From the NCBI RefSeq assembly GCF_020884795.1, contig NZ_BBZF01000015.1:351328-415327 (forward strand): a stretch of DNA of 64,000 nucleotides, written 5' to 3'. This document shows, piece after piece, positions 21,653-30,693 of this stretch. The first letter of the stretch is position 1, and the number at the start of each line of letters is the position of its first letter. The DNA comes from Micromonospora okii (GTDB lineage: Bacteria; Actinomycetota; Actinomycetes; Mycobacteriales; Micromonosporaceae). A model generated the notes under the pieces. It did not search any database. It had not been told where the DNA came from and saw only the letters and a program-made list of their open reading frames with translations. Position numbers and translations under genes: made by a program.

Positions 21653-21690
21653 CCACATCCGCGCAGCGCGGAGCGGGCCGCCCCGGCGGG

Positions 21691-22827
21691 TCAGCCCATC
21701 GCGGCCAGGAAGTCGCTGTAGAACAGGCCGAGGGCGACGGCCACCCCGATCCCCGCGATGATCCAGAACCGGACGACGATGTTGACCTCGCTCCAGCCCG
21801 CGAGCTCGAAGTGGTGCTGCAACGGGGACATGCGGAACACCCGCTTGCCGGTGGTGCGGAACGAGATGATCTGGATCACCACCGACATCGTGATGATCAC
21901 GAAGAGCCCGCCGATGATCGGCAGCAGCATGATGGTCCGGGTGGACATCGCCATGCCGGCGATCAGCCCGCCCAGGCCCAGCGCCCCGGTGTCGCCCATG
22001 AAGATCCGCGCGGGCGAGGTGTTCCACCACAGGAAGCCCACGCAGGCCCCCGCCGCCGCCCCGGCGATCAGCGCGATCTCCAGCGGGTCACGGACCGTGT
22101 AGCAGTAGTTGTTCGGGTTCGCCGTGTACGTCGGGTCGGCGCACCAGTGCCGGTACTGCCAGAACGCGATCAGCGCGTACGCCGCGAGGACCATCACCGA
22201 CGCGCCGGTGGCCAGGCCGTCGAGGCCGTCGGTGAGGTTCACGCCGTTGGTGGCCGCCATCACCACGAAGATGAAGATGACCACCGCGCCGATCTTGGTG
22301 ACGTCCAGCGCGGGGATGTCCCGGATGAAGCTCAGCGTCGTGGCGCCCACCGTCTCGGTGTTGGTGGCCTCGCCGCTGGCGTCGGTCATGCTGCTCGGGA
22401 AGTACAGCGCCACGATGCCGAAGATCGCCCCGACGGCGATCTGCCCGGCCAGCTTGCCCCGCTTGTTGAGCCCGCCGCTGTTCCGCTTGCGGACCTTGAG
22501 GAAGTCGTCGATGAAGCCGACCGCGCCGGAGAAGACCATCAGGCCCAGCAGCACCAGCGCCGTGATGGTCGGCTCGACCTGGGCGATCTGCGCGTCCGGC
22601 AGGGTGGTCAGGGCCAGGTGCCCCGCGACGTACGCGATGACCGTGGCCAGGATGAAGACCACGCCGCCCATCGTCGGCGTGCCCTTCTTGCCCTGGTTGC
22701 TGGCGAGCCCGAGGTTGGATCGGATCGGCTGGCCGGCCTTGAGCCGGGTGAACACCCGGATCGCGATGGGCGTGCAGAACAGCGAGACGAGGAAGGCCAC
22801 CCCGATCGCGACGATCACCGCCCTCAT
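21691..22827 (-). CDS. mraY: Phospho-MurNAc-pentapeptide translocase
   Basis: A 378-residue integral membrane enzyme of about ten helices that transfers phospho-MurNAc-pentapeptide to undecaprenyl phosphate, giving lipid I. Motifs are [15 protein letters not shown], the catalytic aspartate region [40 protein letters not shown], and [19 protein letters not shown] with [11 protein letters not shown]. The ATG overlaps the murF stop by 4 bp. The loop carrying [12 protein letters not shown] is hydrophilic and probably extracytoplasmic. Confidence 0.97.
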   Translation of the reverse strand: MRAVIVAIGVAFLVSLFCTPIAIRVFTRLKAGQPIRSNLGLASNQGKKGTPTMGGVVFILATVIAYVAGHLALTTLPDAQIAQVEPTITALVLLGLMVFSGAVGFIDDFLKVRKRNSGGLNKRGKLAGQIAVGAIFGIVALYFPSSMTDASGEATNTETVGATTLSFIRDIPALDVTKIGAVVIFIFVVMAATNGVNLTDGLDGLATGASVMVLAAYALIAFWQYRHWCADPTYTANPNNYCYTVRDPLEIALIAGAAAGACVGFLWWNTSPARIFMGDTGALGLGGLIAGMAMSTRTIMLLPIIGGLFVIITMSVVIQIISFRTTGKRVFRMSPLQHHFELAGWSEVNIVVRFWIIAGIGVAVALGLFYSDFLAAMG

Positions 22828-24224
22828 CCGGCGGCTCCCTTGCCCGCGGCGTCCGCGCGCAGCGCGTCGGCCACCTCCCAGGTGCGGTACCTCGAGCCCT
22901 TCACCAGGACGACGTCGCCCGGCCGTAGCTCGCTCCGCAGCACCTCGACGGCCGCTGCCTGATCGGTGAGCAGCACCGACTCTCCTCCCCAGTCCTCTAC
23001 CGCTGTCGCGCCCTCATGGATCGGCGCCGCCGGCTCACCCACCACGAGCAGCCGGTCCACGCCCAGCTCGGCCGCGAGCCGGCCGACCTCCAGGTGCCCC
23101 TGGCGTTCGTACGGCCCCAGCTCGGCCATGTAGCCGAGCACCGCGACCGTGCGCCCCCCGCCGCCCATGCCGGCCAGCGCCCGCAGCGCGACCGCCATCG
23201 AGGCAGGGTTGGCGTTGTACGAGTCGTCGATCATCGTGACGCCGTCGGGCCGCTCGACGACGTCCATCCGGCGGGTGGACACCAGACCCAGCTCGCCCAG
23301 CGCGGCGGCCAGCTCGGCCAGAGGCATCCCCAGCTCCCGGGCCACGGCGGCGGCGGCCAGGGAGTTGGAGACCTGGTGCCGGCCGGTCAGCCCGAGCCGC
23401 ACGGCCGCGCTCCCCTCCGGCGTCACCAGCCTGTACGACGCCCGGCCCCGCCCGTCCAGGCTCACGCCCTCGGCGCGGACGTCGGCCTGCGTGGCCTCGC
23501 CGTAGCGGACCACCCGGGCCCGGGTGCGGTCGGCCATGGCGTCCACGAGCGGGTCGTCGGCGTTGAGCACCGCCAGCCCGTCGGCCGGCAGCGCCTCGAC
23601 CAGCTCCCCCTTGGCCAGCGCGATGTTCTCCACCGAGCCGAACTCGCCGATGTGCGCCACGCCGACGTTGAGCACCACGGAGATCCGGGGCGGCACCACC
23701 TCGCACAGGTAGCGCACGTGCCCGACCCCCCGGGCGCCCTTCTCCATCACCAGGAAGCGGGTGTCGGCGTCGGCGCGCAGCGCCGTCCACGGGTGCCCCA
23801 GCTCGTTGTTGAACGACCCGGGCGGGGCCACCGTGGGGCCGAGCCGGGTGGTGAGCTGGGCGATCAGGTCCTTCGTGGTGGTCTTGCCGGACGAGCCGGT
23901 CAGCCCGATCACGGTGAGCCCGGGCAGCCGGTCCACCACGGCCCGGGCCAGCCGGCCCATCGCGTCGAGGGCGTCGGCGACCAGCACCATCGGCACCCCG
24001 GGTACCTCCCGGGTGCCGAGCACGGCCACCGCGCCGGCGGCGACGGCGGTGGCGGCGTAGTCGTGGCCGTCCACCTTCTCGCCGGGGAACGCCACGAACA
24101 GCGCGCCGGGCGCGGCCTTGCGCGAGTCGAATTCGACCGGGCCGGTGACCCGGGCGGCGGGGTCAGCGTCGAGCAGCCGGCCGCCGACGGCCTCGGCCAC
24201 CTCGGCCAGCGTCAGCGGGATCAC
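22824..24224 (-). CDS. murF: UDP-MurNAc-tripeptide-D-Ala-D-Ala ligase
   Basis: A 466-residue Mur ligase that adds D-Ala-D-Ala. Motifs are [20 protein letters not shown], the P-loop [33 protein letters not shown], and [20 protein letters not shown]. The GTG start at 24224 and the mraY start both lie in 4-bp stop-start overlaps, so murE-murF-mraY form a tightly coupled run. The length is normal for the family. Confidence 0.96.
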   Translation of the reverse strand: MIPLTLAEVAEAVGGRLLDADPAARVTGPVEFDSRKAAPGALFVAFPGEKVDGHDYAATAVAAGAVAVLGTREVPGVPMVLVADALDAMGRLARAVVDRLPGLTVIGLTGSSGKTTTKDLIAQLTTRLGPTVAPPGSFNNELGHPWTALRADADTRFLVMEKGARGVGHVRYLCEVVPPRISVVLNVGVAHIGEFGSVENIALAKGELVEALPADGLAVLNADDPLVDAMADRTRARVVRYGEATQADVRAEGVSLDGRGRASYRLVTPEGSAAVRLGLTGRHQVSNSLAAAAVARELGMPLAELAAALGELGLVSTRRMDVVERPDGVTMIDDSYNANPASMAVALRALAGMGGGGRTVAVLGYMAELGPYERQGHLEVGRLAAELGVDRLLVVGEPAAPIHEGATAVEDWGGESVLLTDQAAAVEVLRSELRPGDVVLVKGSRYRTWEVADALRADAAGKGAAG

Positions 24225-25783
24225 CGGCGGCCCGCCAGGTCCCCGAAGCGGGCGCGCAGCGCGTCGGCCAGCTCCGCGCGGTCGTCGAACGGCAGCACCT
24301 CGCCCCCCACCTCCTGCCCGCGCTCGTGCCCCTTGCCGAGCACCGCGACCACGTCCCCCTCCCCGGCCAGGCGGACCGCCTCGGCGATGGCCGCCCGCCG
24401 GCCGGCCACCTCCACGATCCGGGTTCCGGTGCCCGCGTCGTGCGCCCCGGCCAGCACCTCGGCCCGGATCGCCGCCGGGTCCTCGGTGCGCGGGTTGTCG
24501 TCGGTCACCAGCACCACGTCGGCCCCCCGGGCGGCGGCGGCGCCCATCGCCGGCCGCTTGCCCCGGTCCCGGTCGCCGCCCGCGCCGAGGACGCAGATCA
24601 GCCGCCCGGAGCTCAGCTCACGCAGCGCGGCCAGGGCCGCCACGATCGCGTCCGTCTTGTGCGCGTAGTCGACCACGCCGCGCACCGGGCCGGTCGTGGC
24701 GACCAGCTCCAGCCGGCCGGGCACGCCGCCGCACGCGGCCACCCCCTCGGCGGCGGTCGGGGCGTCCACCCCGGCGGCGACCAGCGCCGCGATGGCGAGC
24801 AGCGCGTTGGCCACGTTGTGCCGCCCGGGCAGCGCCACGCGGGCCGGCACGGTCAGCCCGCCGGGGCCGTGCGCGGTGAAGCGCTGCGCGTACCCCTCGC
24901 CCTCGACGTCCGTGGCGTACCAGGTGGCGGTCGGGTCGCCGGCCGCCGAGTAGCTGATCGTGGCCGGGGTGAACAGCGGGCGCAGCGCCGGGTCGTCGTG
25001 GTTGAGCACCTCGGCGGCGCAGCGGCCGTCGAAGAGCTGGGCCTTCGCGGCGAAGTAGTCCGCCGAGTCGGCGTGGAAATCCAGGTGGTCGGAGCCGAAG
25101 TTGGTGTACCCGCCGACGGTGAACCGCACCCCGCCCACCCGGCCCATGGCCAGGGCGTGGCTGGAGACCTCCATGACCAGCGCGGTGACCCCGCGCTCGC
25201 GGGCGGCGGCGAGCATCGCGTGCAGGTCGGTGGCCTCCGGCGTGGTCCGGACGCTGTCGATCACCAGGTCGCCGAGCCGCGTCTCCACGGTGCCGATCAG
25301 GCCGGTGACGTGGCCGGCGGCGCGCAGCCCCGCCTCGACCAGGTACGCCGTGGAGGTCTTGCCGGCGGTGCCGGTGATCCCGATGACGGTCAGCCCGTCG
25401 GTCGGGTCGCCGTAGACGGCGGAGGCGAGGCCGCCGAGGGCCGCGCGGGGATCGGGCACCACCAGCGCCGGCAGGCCCGCCGCGGCCACCACCGGCGCGC
25501 CGGCTGGGTCGGTGAGGGCGGCCACCGCGCCCGCGGCGGCGGCCCCGGCGGCGAACTCCGCGCCGTGGCGGCGGGCGCCGGGCAGCGCGGCGTACAGGTC
25601 GCCGGGGCGGACCTCCTGGCTGGCGTGGGTCACCCCGGTCACCGTGACGTCGGCGGCGCCGGGCGGGGCCTGCGCGGCCAGCCGGTCGGCGAGGTCACCG
25701 AGGCGGAGACCGACGACGGTACGGGGGCGTGGATTGCCGGACACGGCGTCAGACCCTACCCGGTCGTCCGGTTCCGACCGCAC
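24221..25783 (-). CDS. murE: UDP-MurNAc-dipeptide diaminopimelate ligase
   Basis: Up to 520 residues. Motifs are THASQEVRPGDLYAALPGAR, the P-loop VIGITGTAGKTSTAYLVEAG, and YTNFGSDHLDFHADSADYFA. The DDNPRTEDP motif carries the DNPR signature of meso-DAP-adding enzymes, which fits actinobacterial peptidoglycan. Two GTG starts are possible, 25783 or 25744; the first gives a short extra polar N-terminus (MRSEPDDRVGSDA) and the second starts at SGNPRPRTVVGL. The stop overlaps the murF start. Confidence 0.95.
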   Translation of the reverse strand: MRSEPDDRVGSDAVSGNPRPRTVVGLRLGDLADRLAAQAPPGAADVTVTGVTHASQEVRPGDLYAALPGARRHGAEFAAGAAAAGAVAALTDPAGAPVVAAAGLPALVVPDPRAALGGLASAVYGDPTDGLTVIGITGTAGKTSTAYLVEAGLRAAGHVTGLIGTVETRLGDLVIDSVRTTPEATDLHAMLAAARERGVTALVMEVSSHALAMGRVGGVRFTVGGYTNFGSDHLDFHADSADYFAAKAQLFDGRCAAEVLNHDDPALRPLFTPATISYSAAGDPTATWYATDVEGEGYAQRFTAHGPGGLTVPARVALPGRHNVANALLAIAALVAAGVDAPTAAEGVAACGGVPGRLELVATTGPVRGVVDYAHKTDAIVAALAALRELSSGRLICVLGAGGDRDRGKRPAMGAAAARGADVVLVTDDNPRTEDPAAIRAEVLAGAHDAGTGTRIVEVAGRRAAIAEAVRLAGEGDVVAVLGKGHERGQEVGGEVLPFDDRAELADALRARFGDLAGRR

Positions 25784-25835
25784 AGCCGCCCCGGTGGTTC
25801 GTCCCCACCTACCGATGATGTCCCCCCGCGCCTGC

Positions 25836-28034
25836 TCAGCGCGGAAAGACCTCGAACTTCGGCGCGGGGGCGGTCGACGGCGGAACCCGGTGCCGGCTCA
25901 GCGTGAAGCCCATGATCTCGCGGAAGGCCGGCGCGGCGACGTCCCCGCCCCCGCCGACGGGGCTCCACACGAAGACCGCGACCACGAACCGGGGCTTGTC
26001 GGCGGGGGCCATCCCGATGAACGAGCCGACCTCGCCGGGCTGCTGCTTGCCGTCGACGTACCGGATGCCGGTGCCGGTCTTGCCGGCGACCCGGTAGCCG
26101 GGCACCGCCGCGGCGCGGCCGGTGGCCCCCTCGACGGTGGTGACCGCCTCCAGCATGGTGCGCAGCGCCGCCGCGTTGGCGGGGCTGAGCACCGAGCGGG
26201 TGACCGGGGCCTTGCCCGGGGTGCGGCTGCCGTCCTTCCCGTCGATCACTTCCTTGATCAGGTGCGGCTGCACGTACGTGCCGTCGTTGGCGATCGCGGC
26301 GTAGGCGGCGGCCATCTGCAACGGTGTGGCGTCGACGCTGTGCCCGATCGGCACCGACCCGTACGACGAGCCGCTCCACGCCTCGGCGGGCAGCAGCCGG
26401 CCGCCGGCCTCCCCCGGCATCCCCTCGCCCGTGGGCTGGCCCAGCCCGAACCGCTTCTGGTAGTCGATGAGCCGTTCCTTGCCGAGCTTGTCGGCGATCT
26501 CGATGGTGCCGACGTTCGACGAGAACGCCATCATCCCGGCCAGGCTCATCCGCCGCCCGTTCGCCGGGTGGGTGTCGCGGAAGGTGGTGTCGCCCCTGAC
26601 GATGCTGTCGGCGATCGGCAGCGCCGTGTCCGGGGTGATCACCCCCTCCTGGAGGGCCGCGCCGAAGGTGATCGCCTTGTGGACCGAGCCGGGGTCGACG
26701 ACGAAGCTGGTGGCGGCGTCCTCCCGGGCGGTCGGCTCGCTCTCGTTCGGCTTGGCCGCGTTGTAGGTGGGGTGGCTGGCCTGGGCCAGCACCTCGCCGT
26801 TGGTCACGTCGAGCACGATCGCCGCGCCCACGCTGCCCCGGGCCTTGGCCATCTGGTCCTTCAGCGCCTGCTGCGCCTTGAACTGGAGGTCCCGCTCGAC
26901 GGTCAGCGCCAGCGAGCTGCCCGGCTTGGCGGGGGTGGTGCGGCTGTAGCCGCCGGGGATGGGGGCGTCCAGCTTGCCCAGCCCCGCCTCGTACACCTTG
27001 CGGCCGATCTCGCCGCGCAGCAGGTCGTCGTAGCGGGCCTCCAGCCCCTCCAGGCCGACCATGTCCTGGCTGGTGAAACCGAGCAGGTTGGCGGCCAGGT
27101 CGCCGCCGGGCACCTCGCGCCGCTCGTCGCGGTGCACGCCGATGCCCGCCAGTTCCAGCGCCACGATCTTCTTGGCGACGGGGACGTCGACCCCCCGGGC
27201 CAGGTACTCGAACTGGGAGTTGCGGCCGTTCTCCAGGGTGCGCGGGCGCATCCGGTCGGCCAGCTCCGAGACGGGCAGGCCGAGCAGGGGCGACAGCGCG
27301 CGGGCGGTCGCCGCGCGGTCCTTGACCTGGGTGGGGTCGGCGAAGACGTACCGGGCCTCGACGCTGTTGGCCAGCGGGGCGCCGGTGCGGTCGTAGATGG
27401 CGCCCCGGGGGGCGGGCAGGTCGATCCGGATCAGCCGGTCGGCCAGCCCGCCGCCCGCGTACGCCGGGGTGTCGACGGCCTGGAGGAAGACCAGCCGGAC
27501 GCCGATGGTGGCGAAGAGCGAGAGGACGAGCAGGGTGCCCAGGCGCAGCCGGCGCCGGGGATCGGCCAGCCGGGGCGGCTTGCGGGGCTTGCGCGGCGAG
27601 CGCCGGGCGGCGGGGCGCTCCGGGCGGCGCGGGCCGGGCCGGCGGCGCGGCGGGACGTCGTCGGGCGCGGCCCGGTCCGGCCGGGCCGTGACGGTGCGGA
27701 CCACGGTGGAGCGGCCCGCCGGGGCGGTCTCTCGGCGGCCGGCGCGGGTCGCACCGGCCCGGCCGCCGTCGAGCACCTGCAACGCCGGCCGGAACGGGTC
27801 GCCGGCGCGGGTGCTGCGGGGGGTGCGTCGCTGCTCGCCGCCCCCCACCCCGGCGCGGCCCGTCCCGCGCTCCTCGCGGATGGTCCGGCCCCGGGGGGTG
27901 TACGCCCGCGCGTCGGAGATGCCCCCCGCGCCGGGCTCGCCGGAGCGCGGCTCGCCCCGCCCGCCGGTGGCCCGGGACGAACCGCGCCGGGAGCCCGTGG
28001 CGTCCCGGCGCGGTTCGTCCGATCTCGGCGGCAC
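25836..28034 (-). CDS. ftsI: Septal transpeptidase FtsI (PBP3)
   Basis: A 732-residue class B penicillin-binding protein. A very long, basic, Arg/Pro/Gly-rich cytoplasmic N-terminus (about 175 residues) precedes one transmembrane helix (RLRLGTLLVLSLFATIGVRL) and the pedestal domain. The transpeptidase motifs are SVHK (serine at about residue 449), SSN (about 504) and KTG (about 651). It crosslinks septal peptidoglycan. The GTG at 28034 lies 5 bp after the ftsL-like stop. The extended N-terminus is longer than in enterobacteria and likely disordered. Confidence 0.95.
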   Translation of the reverse strand: MPPRSDEPRRDATGSRRGSSRATGGRGEPRSGEPGAGGISDARAYTPRGRTIREERGTGRAGVGGGEQRRTPRSTRAGDPFRPALQVLDGGRAGATRAGRRETAPAGRSTVVRTVTARPDRAAPDDVPPRRRPGPRRPERPAARRSPRKPRKPPRLADPRRRLRLGTLLVLSLFATIGVRLVFLQAVDTPAYAGGGLADRLIRIDLPAPRGAIYDRTGAPLANSVEARYVFADPTQVKDRAATARALSPLLGLPVSELADRMRPRTLENGRNSQFEYLARGVDVPVAKKIVALELAGIGVHRDERREVPGGDLAANLLGFTSQDMVGLEGLEARYDDLLRGEIGRKVYEAGLGKLDAPIPGGYSRTTPAKPGSSLALTVERDLQFKAQQALKDQMAKARGSVGAAIVLDVTNGEVLAQASHPTYNAAKPNESEPTAREDAATSFVVDPGSVHKAITFGAALQEGVITPDTALPIADSIVRGDTTFRDTHPANGRRMSLAGMMAFSSNVGTIEIADKLGKERLIDYQKRFGLGQPTGEGMPGEAGGRLLPAEAWSGSSYGSVPIGHSVDATPLQMAAAYAAIANDGTYVQPHLIKEVIDGKDGSRTPGKAPVTRSVLSPANAAALRTMLEAVTTVEGATGRAAAVPGYRVAGKTGTGIRYVDGKQQPGEVGSFIGMAPADKPRFVVAVFVWSPVGGGGDVAAPAFREIMGFTLSRHRVPPSTAPAPKFEVFPR

Positions 28035-28039
28035 GTCGC

Positions 28040-28642
28040 TCAGCCCCCCGCGCCCTGCTGGCTGGTGACCGAGGGCTGGCCGTTGGCCGGCTGCGGCACC
28101 CCGATCATCTTGCCGTCGGGCAGCCGGATGTACGCCGGCTCCTCCGACTGGACCATGCCGAGCTTGCGGGCGGCGGCGGTCAGGTTGCCCGGCGCCTTCG
28201 CGTCGGCGATCTCCTTGTCGAGCTGCTGCTGGTCGACGTCGAGCTTGGCCTGCTGCTGCTGGAGCCGCTCGATCCGGAAGGAATTCTCGTTGATCTTGGT
28301 GTTGACCAGGAGGATGCCGAGCACCCCGCCGACGACCAGCACCAGGATCAGCGCCGCGAACGGCGCCCGGGGCACCGACACGGGCGGCGGCGGCGCCACC
28401 CGCAGTCGCGGCGACGGGGTCGCCGTCGGGCGGACCCGCTCGGTCGGACGCAGCGCGGCGCTGCCGTTGGTCGGGAACTCGCGCGCCCCCCGGGCGCCAG
28501 TCTCCCCCTGCCGGTCGAGCCGGCCGGCCCCCGCCGCCGGAACCCCGGCCCGCGTGGTCCGCTGCGCCGCGGTCCGGCCCCCCGACCGCGGTGCGCGCTG
28601 CCCGACGCCGGTGTCCCGGCCGCCGCGCTTGTCAACGTTCAT
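28040..28642 (-). CDS. FtsL-like septum formation protein
   Basis: A 200-residue bitopic protein at the ftsL position between rsmH and ftsI. A basic, Ala/Arg-rich cytoplasmic region of about 95 residues is followed by one transmembrane helix ([19 protein letters not shown]). A periplasmic coiled coil comes next ([20 protein letters not shown]), then a helix-breaking tail with [20 protein letters not shown], the pattern of FtsL/DivIC proteins. It would form a complex with FtsB/DivIC and FtsQ. The ATG overlaps the rsmH stop by 4 bp. Confidence 0.85.
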   Translation of the reverse strand: MNVDKRGGRDTGVGQRAPRSGGRTAAQRTTRAGVPAAGAGRLDRQGETGARGAREFPTNGSAALRPTERVRPTATPSPRLRVAPPPPVSVPRAPFAALILVLVVGGVLGILLVNTKINENSFRIERLQQQQAKLDVDQQQLDKEIADAKAPGNLTAAARKLGMVQSEEPAYIRLPDGKMIGVPQPANGQPSVTSQQGAGG

Positions 28643-29718
28643 CTTCCCTCCCCCTCTTCGTCCGTCCCTGCCCCGTCGCCCGGGCCCCCCGTCCCCGGCT
28701 GGTGCATCGCCCTTACCCGCCGGCGGTACCGTTCGCGGTCGGCCCGCCCCTGTTGCTCCGCTCCCGGATCGATCCTCTCCGCAGCCCGCAAGCGCACCGA
28801 GGCGGCGCGCGGGTTCGCGGCGACCTCCTCCTCCCCGGGCAGCTCCGCGCCCCGGCTCAACAGCCGGAACGTCGGGGCCGAACCGGGAAGTTCGACCGGG
28901 AGGTCGACCGGGCCCTTGCTGCGGACCCGGTCGGCGAGGGCCGCCTTGGTGAGCCTGTCCTCCAGCGAGTGGTAGGACAGGACCACCATGCGGCCACCCA
29001 CGGTGAGCTTGTCGAGAGCGGCCGGCAGCGCCGTCTCCAGCGCTGCCAGCTCCTTGTTTACCTCGATCCGTAAAGCCTGAAACGTTCTCTTGGCCGGGTG
29101 TCCGCCGGTTCGTCGTGCTGGTGCCGGGATGCTCTCCCTGACCAGCTCCGCCAGCCGCGCCGACGAGGTGATCCGGGCCCGCTCGCGCTCCCGGATGATC
29201 GCCGAGGCGATCCGGCCGGCGAACTTCTCCTCGCCGTAGACCCGCAGCACCCGGGCCAGGTCCGGGTGCGGGTAGGTGTTGACCACCTCCTCGGCGGTCA
29301 CCCCCCGGGTCTGGTCCATCCGCATGTCCAGCGGCGCGTCCTGCGCGTAGGCGAACCCGCGGTCGGGCGCGTCCAACTGCAACGAGGAGACACCCAGGTC
29401 GAACAGGACCCCGTCGACCGCCGGGTAGCCGAGCCGGCCCAGCACCTCGGGCAGCTCGTCGTAGACGGCGTGTTCGAGGTGGACCCGGTCGGCGAAGCGC
29501 GCCAGCCGGACCCGCGCGTGGGCGAGGGCCTCGGTGTCGCGGTCCAGGCCGATCAGCACCGTGCGCGGGTGCCGTTGCAGCACCGCCTCGGCGTGGCCGG
29601 CCAGGCCCAGCGTGGCGTCGACGTGGATCGTGCGGTCGCCCCTGTCCAGCGCGGGGGCCAGCAGCTCGAGACACCGCTCGAGCAGCACGGGCACATGCGT
29701 GCCGCGTAACTCCCCCAT
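28639..29718 (-). CDS. rsmH: 16S rRNA m4C1402 methyltransferase RsmH (MraW)
   Basis: About 359 residues. It opens [20 protein letters not shown], then has the SAM motif [55 protein letters not shown] and [14 protein letters not shown], then [16 protein letters not shown] and [17 protein letters not shown]. It N4-methylates C1402 of 16S rRNA. I chose the ATG at 29718, where similarity begins; an in-frame ATG at 29799 would add 27 residues. The stop overlaps the ftsL-like ATG. The gap from mraZ (about 200 bp) contains a hairpin. Confidence 0.94.
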   Translation of the reverse strand: MGELRGTHVPVLLERCLELLAPALDRGDRTIHVDATLGLAGHAEAVLQRHPRTVLIGLDRDTEALAHARVRLARFADRVHLEHAVYDELPEVLGRLGYPAVDGVLFDLGVSSLQLDAPDRGFAYAQDAPLDMRMDQTRGVTAEEVVNTYPHPDLARVLRVYGEEKFAGRIASAIIRERERARITSSARLAELVRESIPAPARRTGGHPAKRTFQALRIEVNKELAALETALPAALDKLTVGGRMVVLSYHSLEDRLTKAALADRVRSKGPVDLPVELPGSAPTFRLLSRGAELPGEEEVAANPRAASVRLRAAERIDPGAEQQGRADRERYRRRVRAMHQPGTGGPGDGAGTDEEGEGR

Positions 29719-29846
29719 GTCGACCCCCACTGGTTGCAACCGTCCGTTTCTCTTCGCGCCCGTCGCGGCGACGCCTTCGTCGTACCGCCAGATCCCCATC
29801 CGCTTCCCGCCCGCCGGAGGCCGCGGCCCTCCGGTGAGATCGTGCG

Positions 29847-29872
29847 CCTGGCACCGGGGAAGGGGTGCCAGG
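29847..29872. other. Hairpin in the mraZ-rsmH gap
   Basis: Perfect 9-bp arms CCTGGCACC / GGTGCCAGG with an 8-nt loop. No T run follows, so it is not a classical terminator; it may be an RNA pause or processing structure between mraZ and rsmH. Confidence 0.5.
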
Positions 29873-29920
29873 AACTCGAAAGCGGCTGGAGATCTCGCAG
29901 TACGTCGTGCGTCGCCACGC

Positions 29921-30352
29921 CTACAGGCCGCCGGGCAACACCCCCTCGGAGATGTCGGCGAAGTCGTCCTCGCTCTCGGCGAGGTAGGTCTCCCAGGCCG
30001 ACCTGTCCCAGATCTCCACCCGCGTGCTCGCCCCGATGACCACCAGGTCGCGTTCGAGCCCGGCGTACGCCCGCAGGTGGGCCGGGATGGTGACCCGGCC
30101 CTGCTTGTCCGGGACCTCGTCGTGCGCGCTGGCGAAGAAGACCCGGCTGTAGGCGCGGGCCGCCTTGTGCGTCATGGGTTGCGCGCGCAACTGGTCGGCG
30201 ATGCGCTGGAACTCGGGCATCGGGAAGACGTAGAGACAGCGCTCCTGCCCTTTGGTGATCACGACACCCCCCGCCAGCTCATCCCGGAACTTCGCCGGAA
30301 GGATCAACCGGCCCTTGTCGTCCAGGCGCGGGGTGTGGGTGCCGAGGAACAT
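29921..30352 (-). CDS. mraZ: Transcriptional regulator MraZ
   Basis: A 143-residue protein with two tandem AbrB-like swapped-hairpin domains: [20 protein letters not shown] in the first and [20 protein letters not shown] in the second, with the conserved DxxGR motif in each. It forms a ring oligomer that binds phased repeats in the mra promoter and autoregulates the dcw operon. Matching phased boxes lie about 85 bp upstream. It is the first gene of the cluster, with an AGGGGG ribosome-binding site before the ATG. Confidence 0.96.
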   Translation of the reverse strand: MFLGTHTPRLDDKGRLILPAKFRDELAGGVVITKGQERCLYVFPMPEFQRIADQLRAQPMTHKAARAYSRVFFASAHDEVPDKQGRVTIPAHLRAYAGLERDLVVIGASTRVEIWDRSAWETYLAESEDDFADISEGVLPGGL

Positions 30353-30436
30353 CGGCCCAACCCCCTCGCCCTTTCAGCGGCGTTCGCGGCGCCGCCTCCC
30401 CCCGGGCCGGTGGGCCCTCCCGGCCTCACCATCGCG

Positions 30437-30468
30437 CCCCACTCTACTCCACTTCCCTCCACCCGCAA
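30437..30468 (-). promoter_or_regulatory. mraZ promoter with phased MraZ boxes
   Basis: On the minus strand three hexamers GTGGAG, GTGGAG and GTGGGG repeat exactly every 10 bp (30457, 30447 and 30437 as left ends). The -35 TTGCGG (30463-30468) and -10 TAGAGT (30441-30446) are separated by 16 bp, so the -10 lies inside the boxes. This matches the three-box, 10-bp-period MraZ operator known in other bacteria and predicts autorepression. Confidence 0.7.
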
Positions 30469-30524
30469 CCGGAATCGCCCGCGTGGCGCGCCGTTTCGAA
30501 GGACAAAACCGCACGTCAGAGGGG

Positions 30525-30540
30525 GTGGAGCGGAGTGGAG
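30525..30540 (+). promoter_or_regulatory. Second pair of MraZ-like boxes facing murT
   Basis: GTGGAG repeats twice with a 10-bp period on the plus strand (30525-30530 and 30535-30540). A weak third match, GTCAGA, lies 10 bp before them. The boxes are oriented toward murT, opposite to the mraZ set 60-85 bp away. Confidence 0.4.
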
Positions 30541-30680
30541 GGGCGCGGCGGCCCCCGCCGCGCCGTCCGCTACCCGACATAGATCGACTCCTTACGGTCG
30601 GGTGCCCGGCGGCCGTTCGCCCGACGGCCCCGGCCGAACGGTTCGCCGTCCGCGCCGATCTGGCGGGCGCGGCGGTCCGG

Positions 30681-30686
30681 TAACCT
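30681..30686 (+). promoter_or_regulatory. -10 element of murT (leaderless)
   Basis: TAACCT lies 7 bp before the GTG start of murT. It resembles the TAACCT in front of the EamA gene and suggests a leaderless transcript. The gap between mraZ and murT (30353-30693) holds the boxes above and no gene. Confidence 0.5.
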
Positions 30687-30693
30687 CGCTCGC

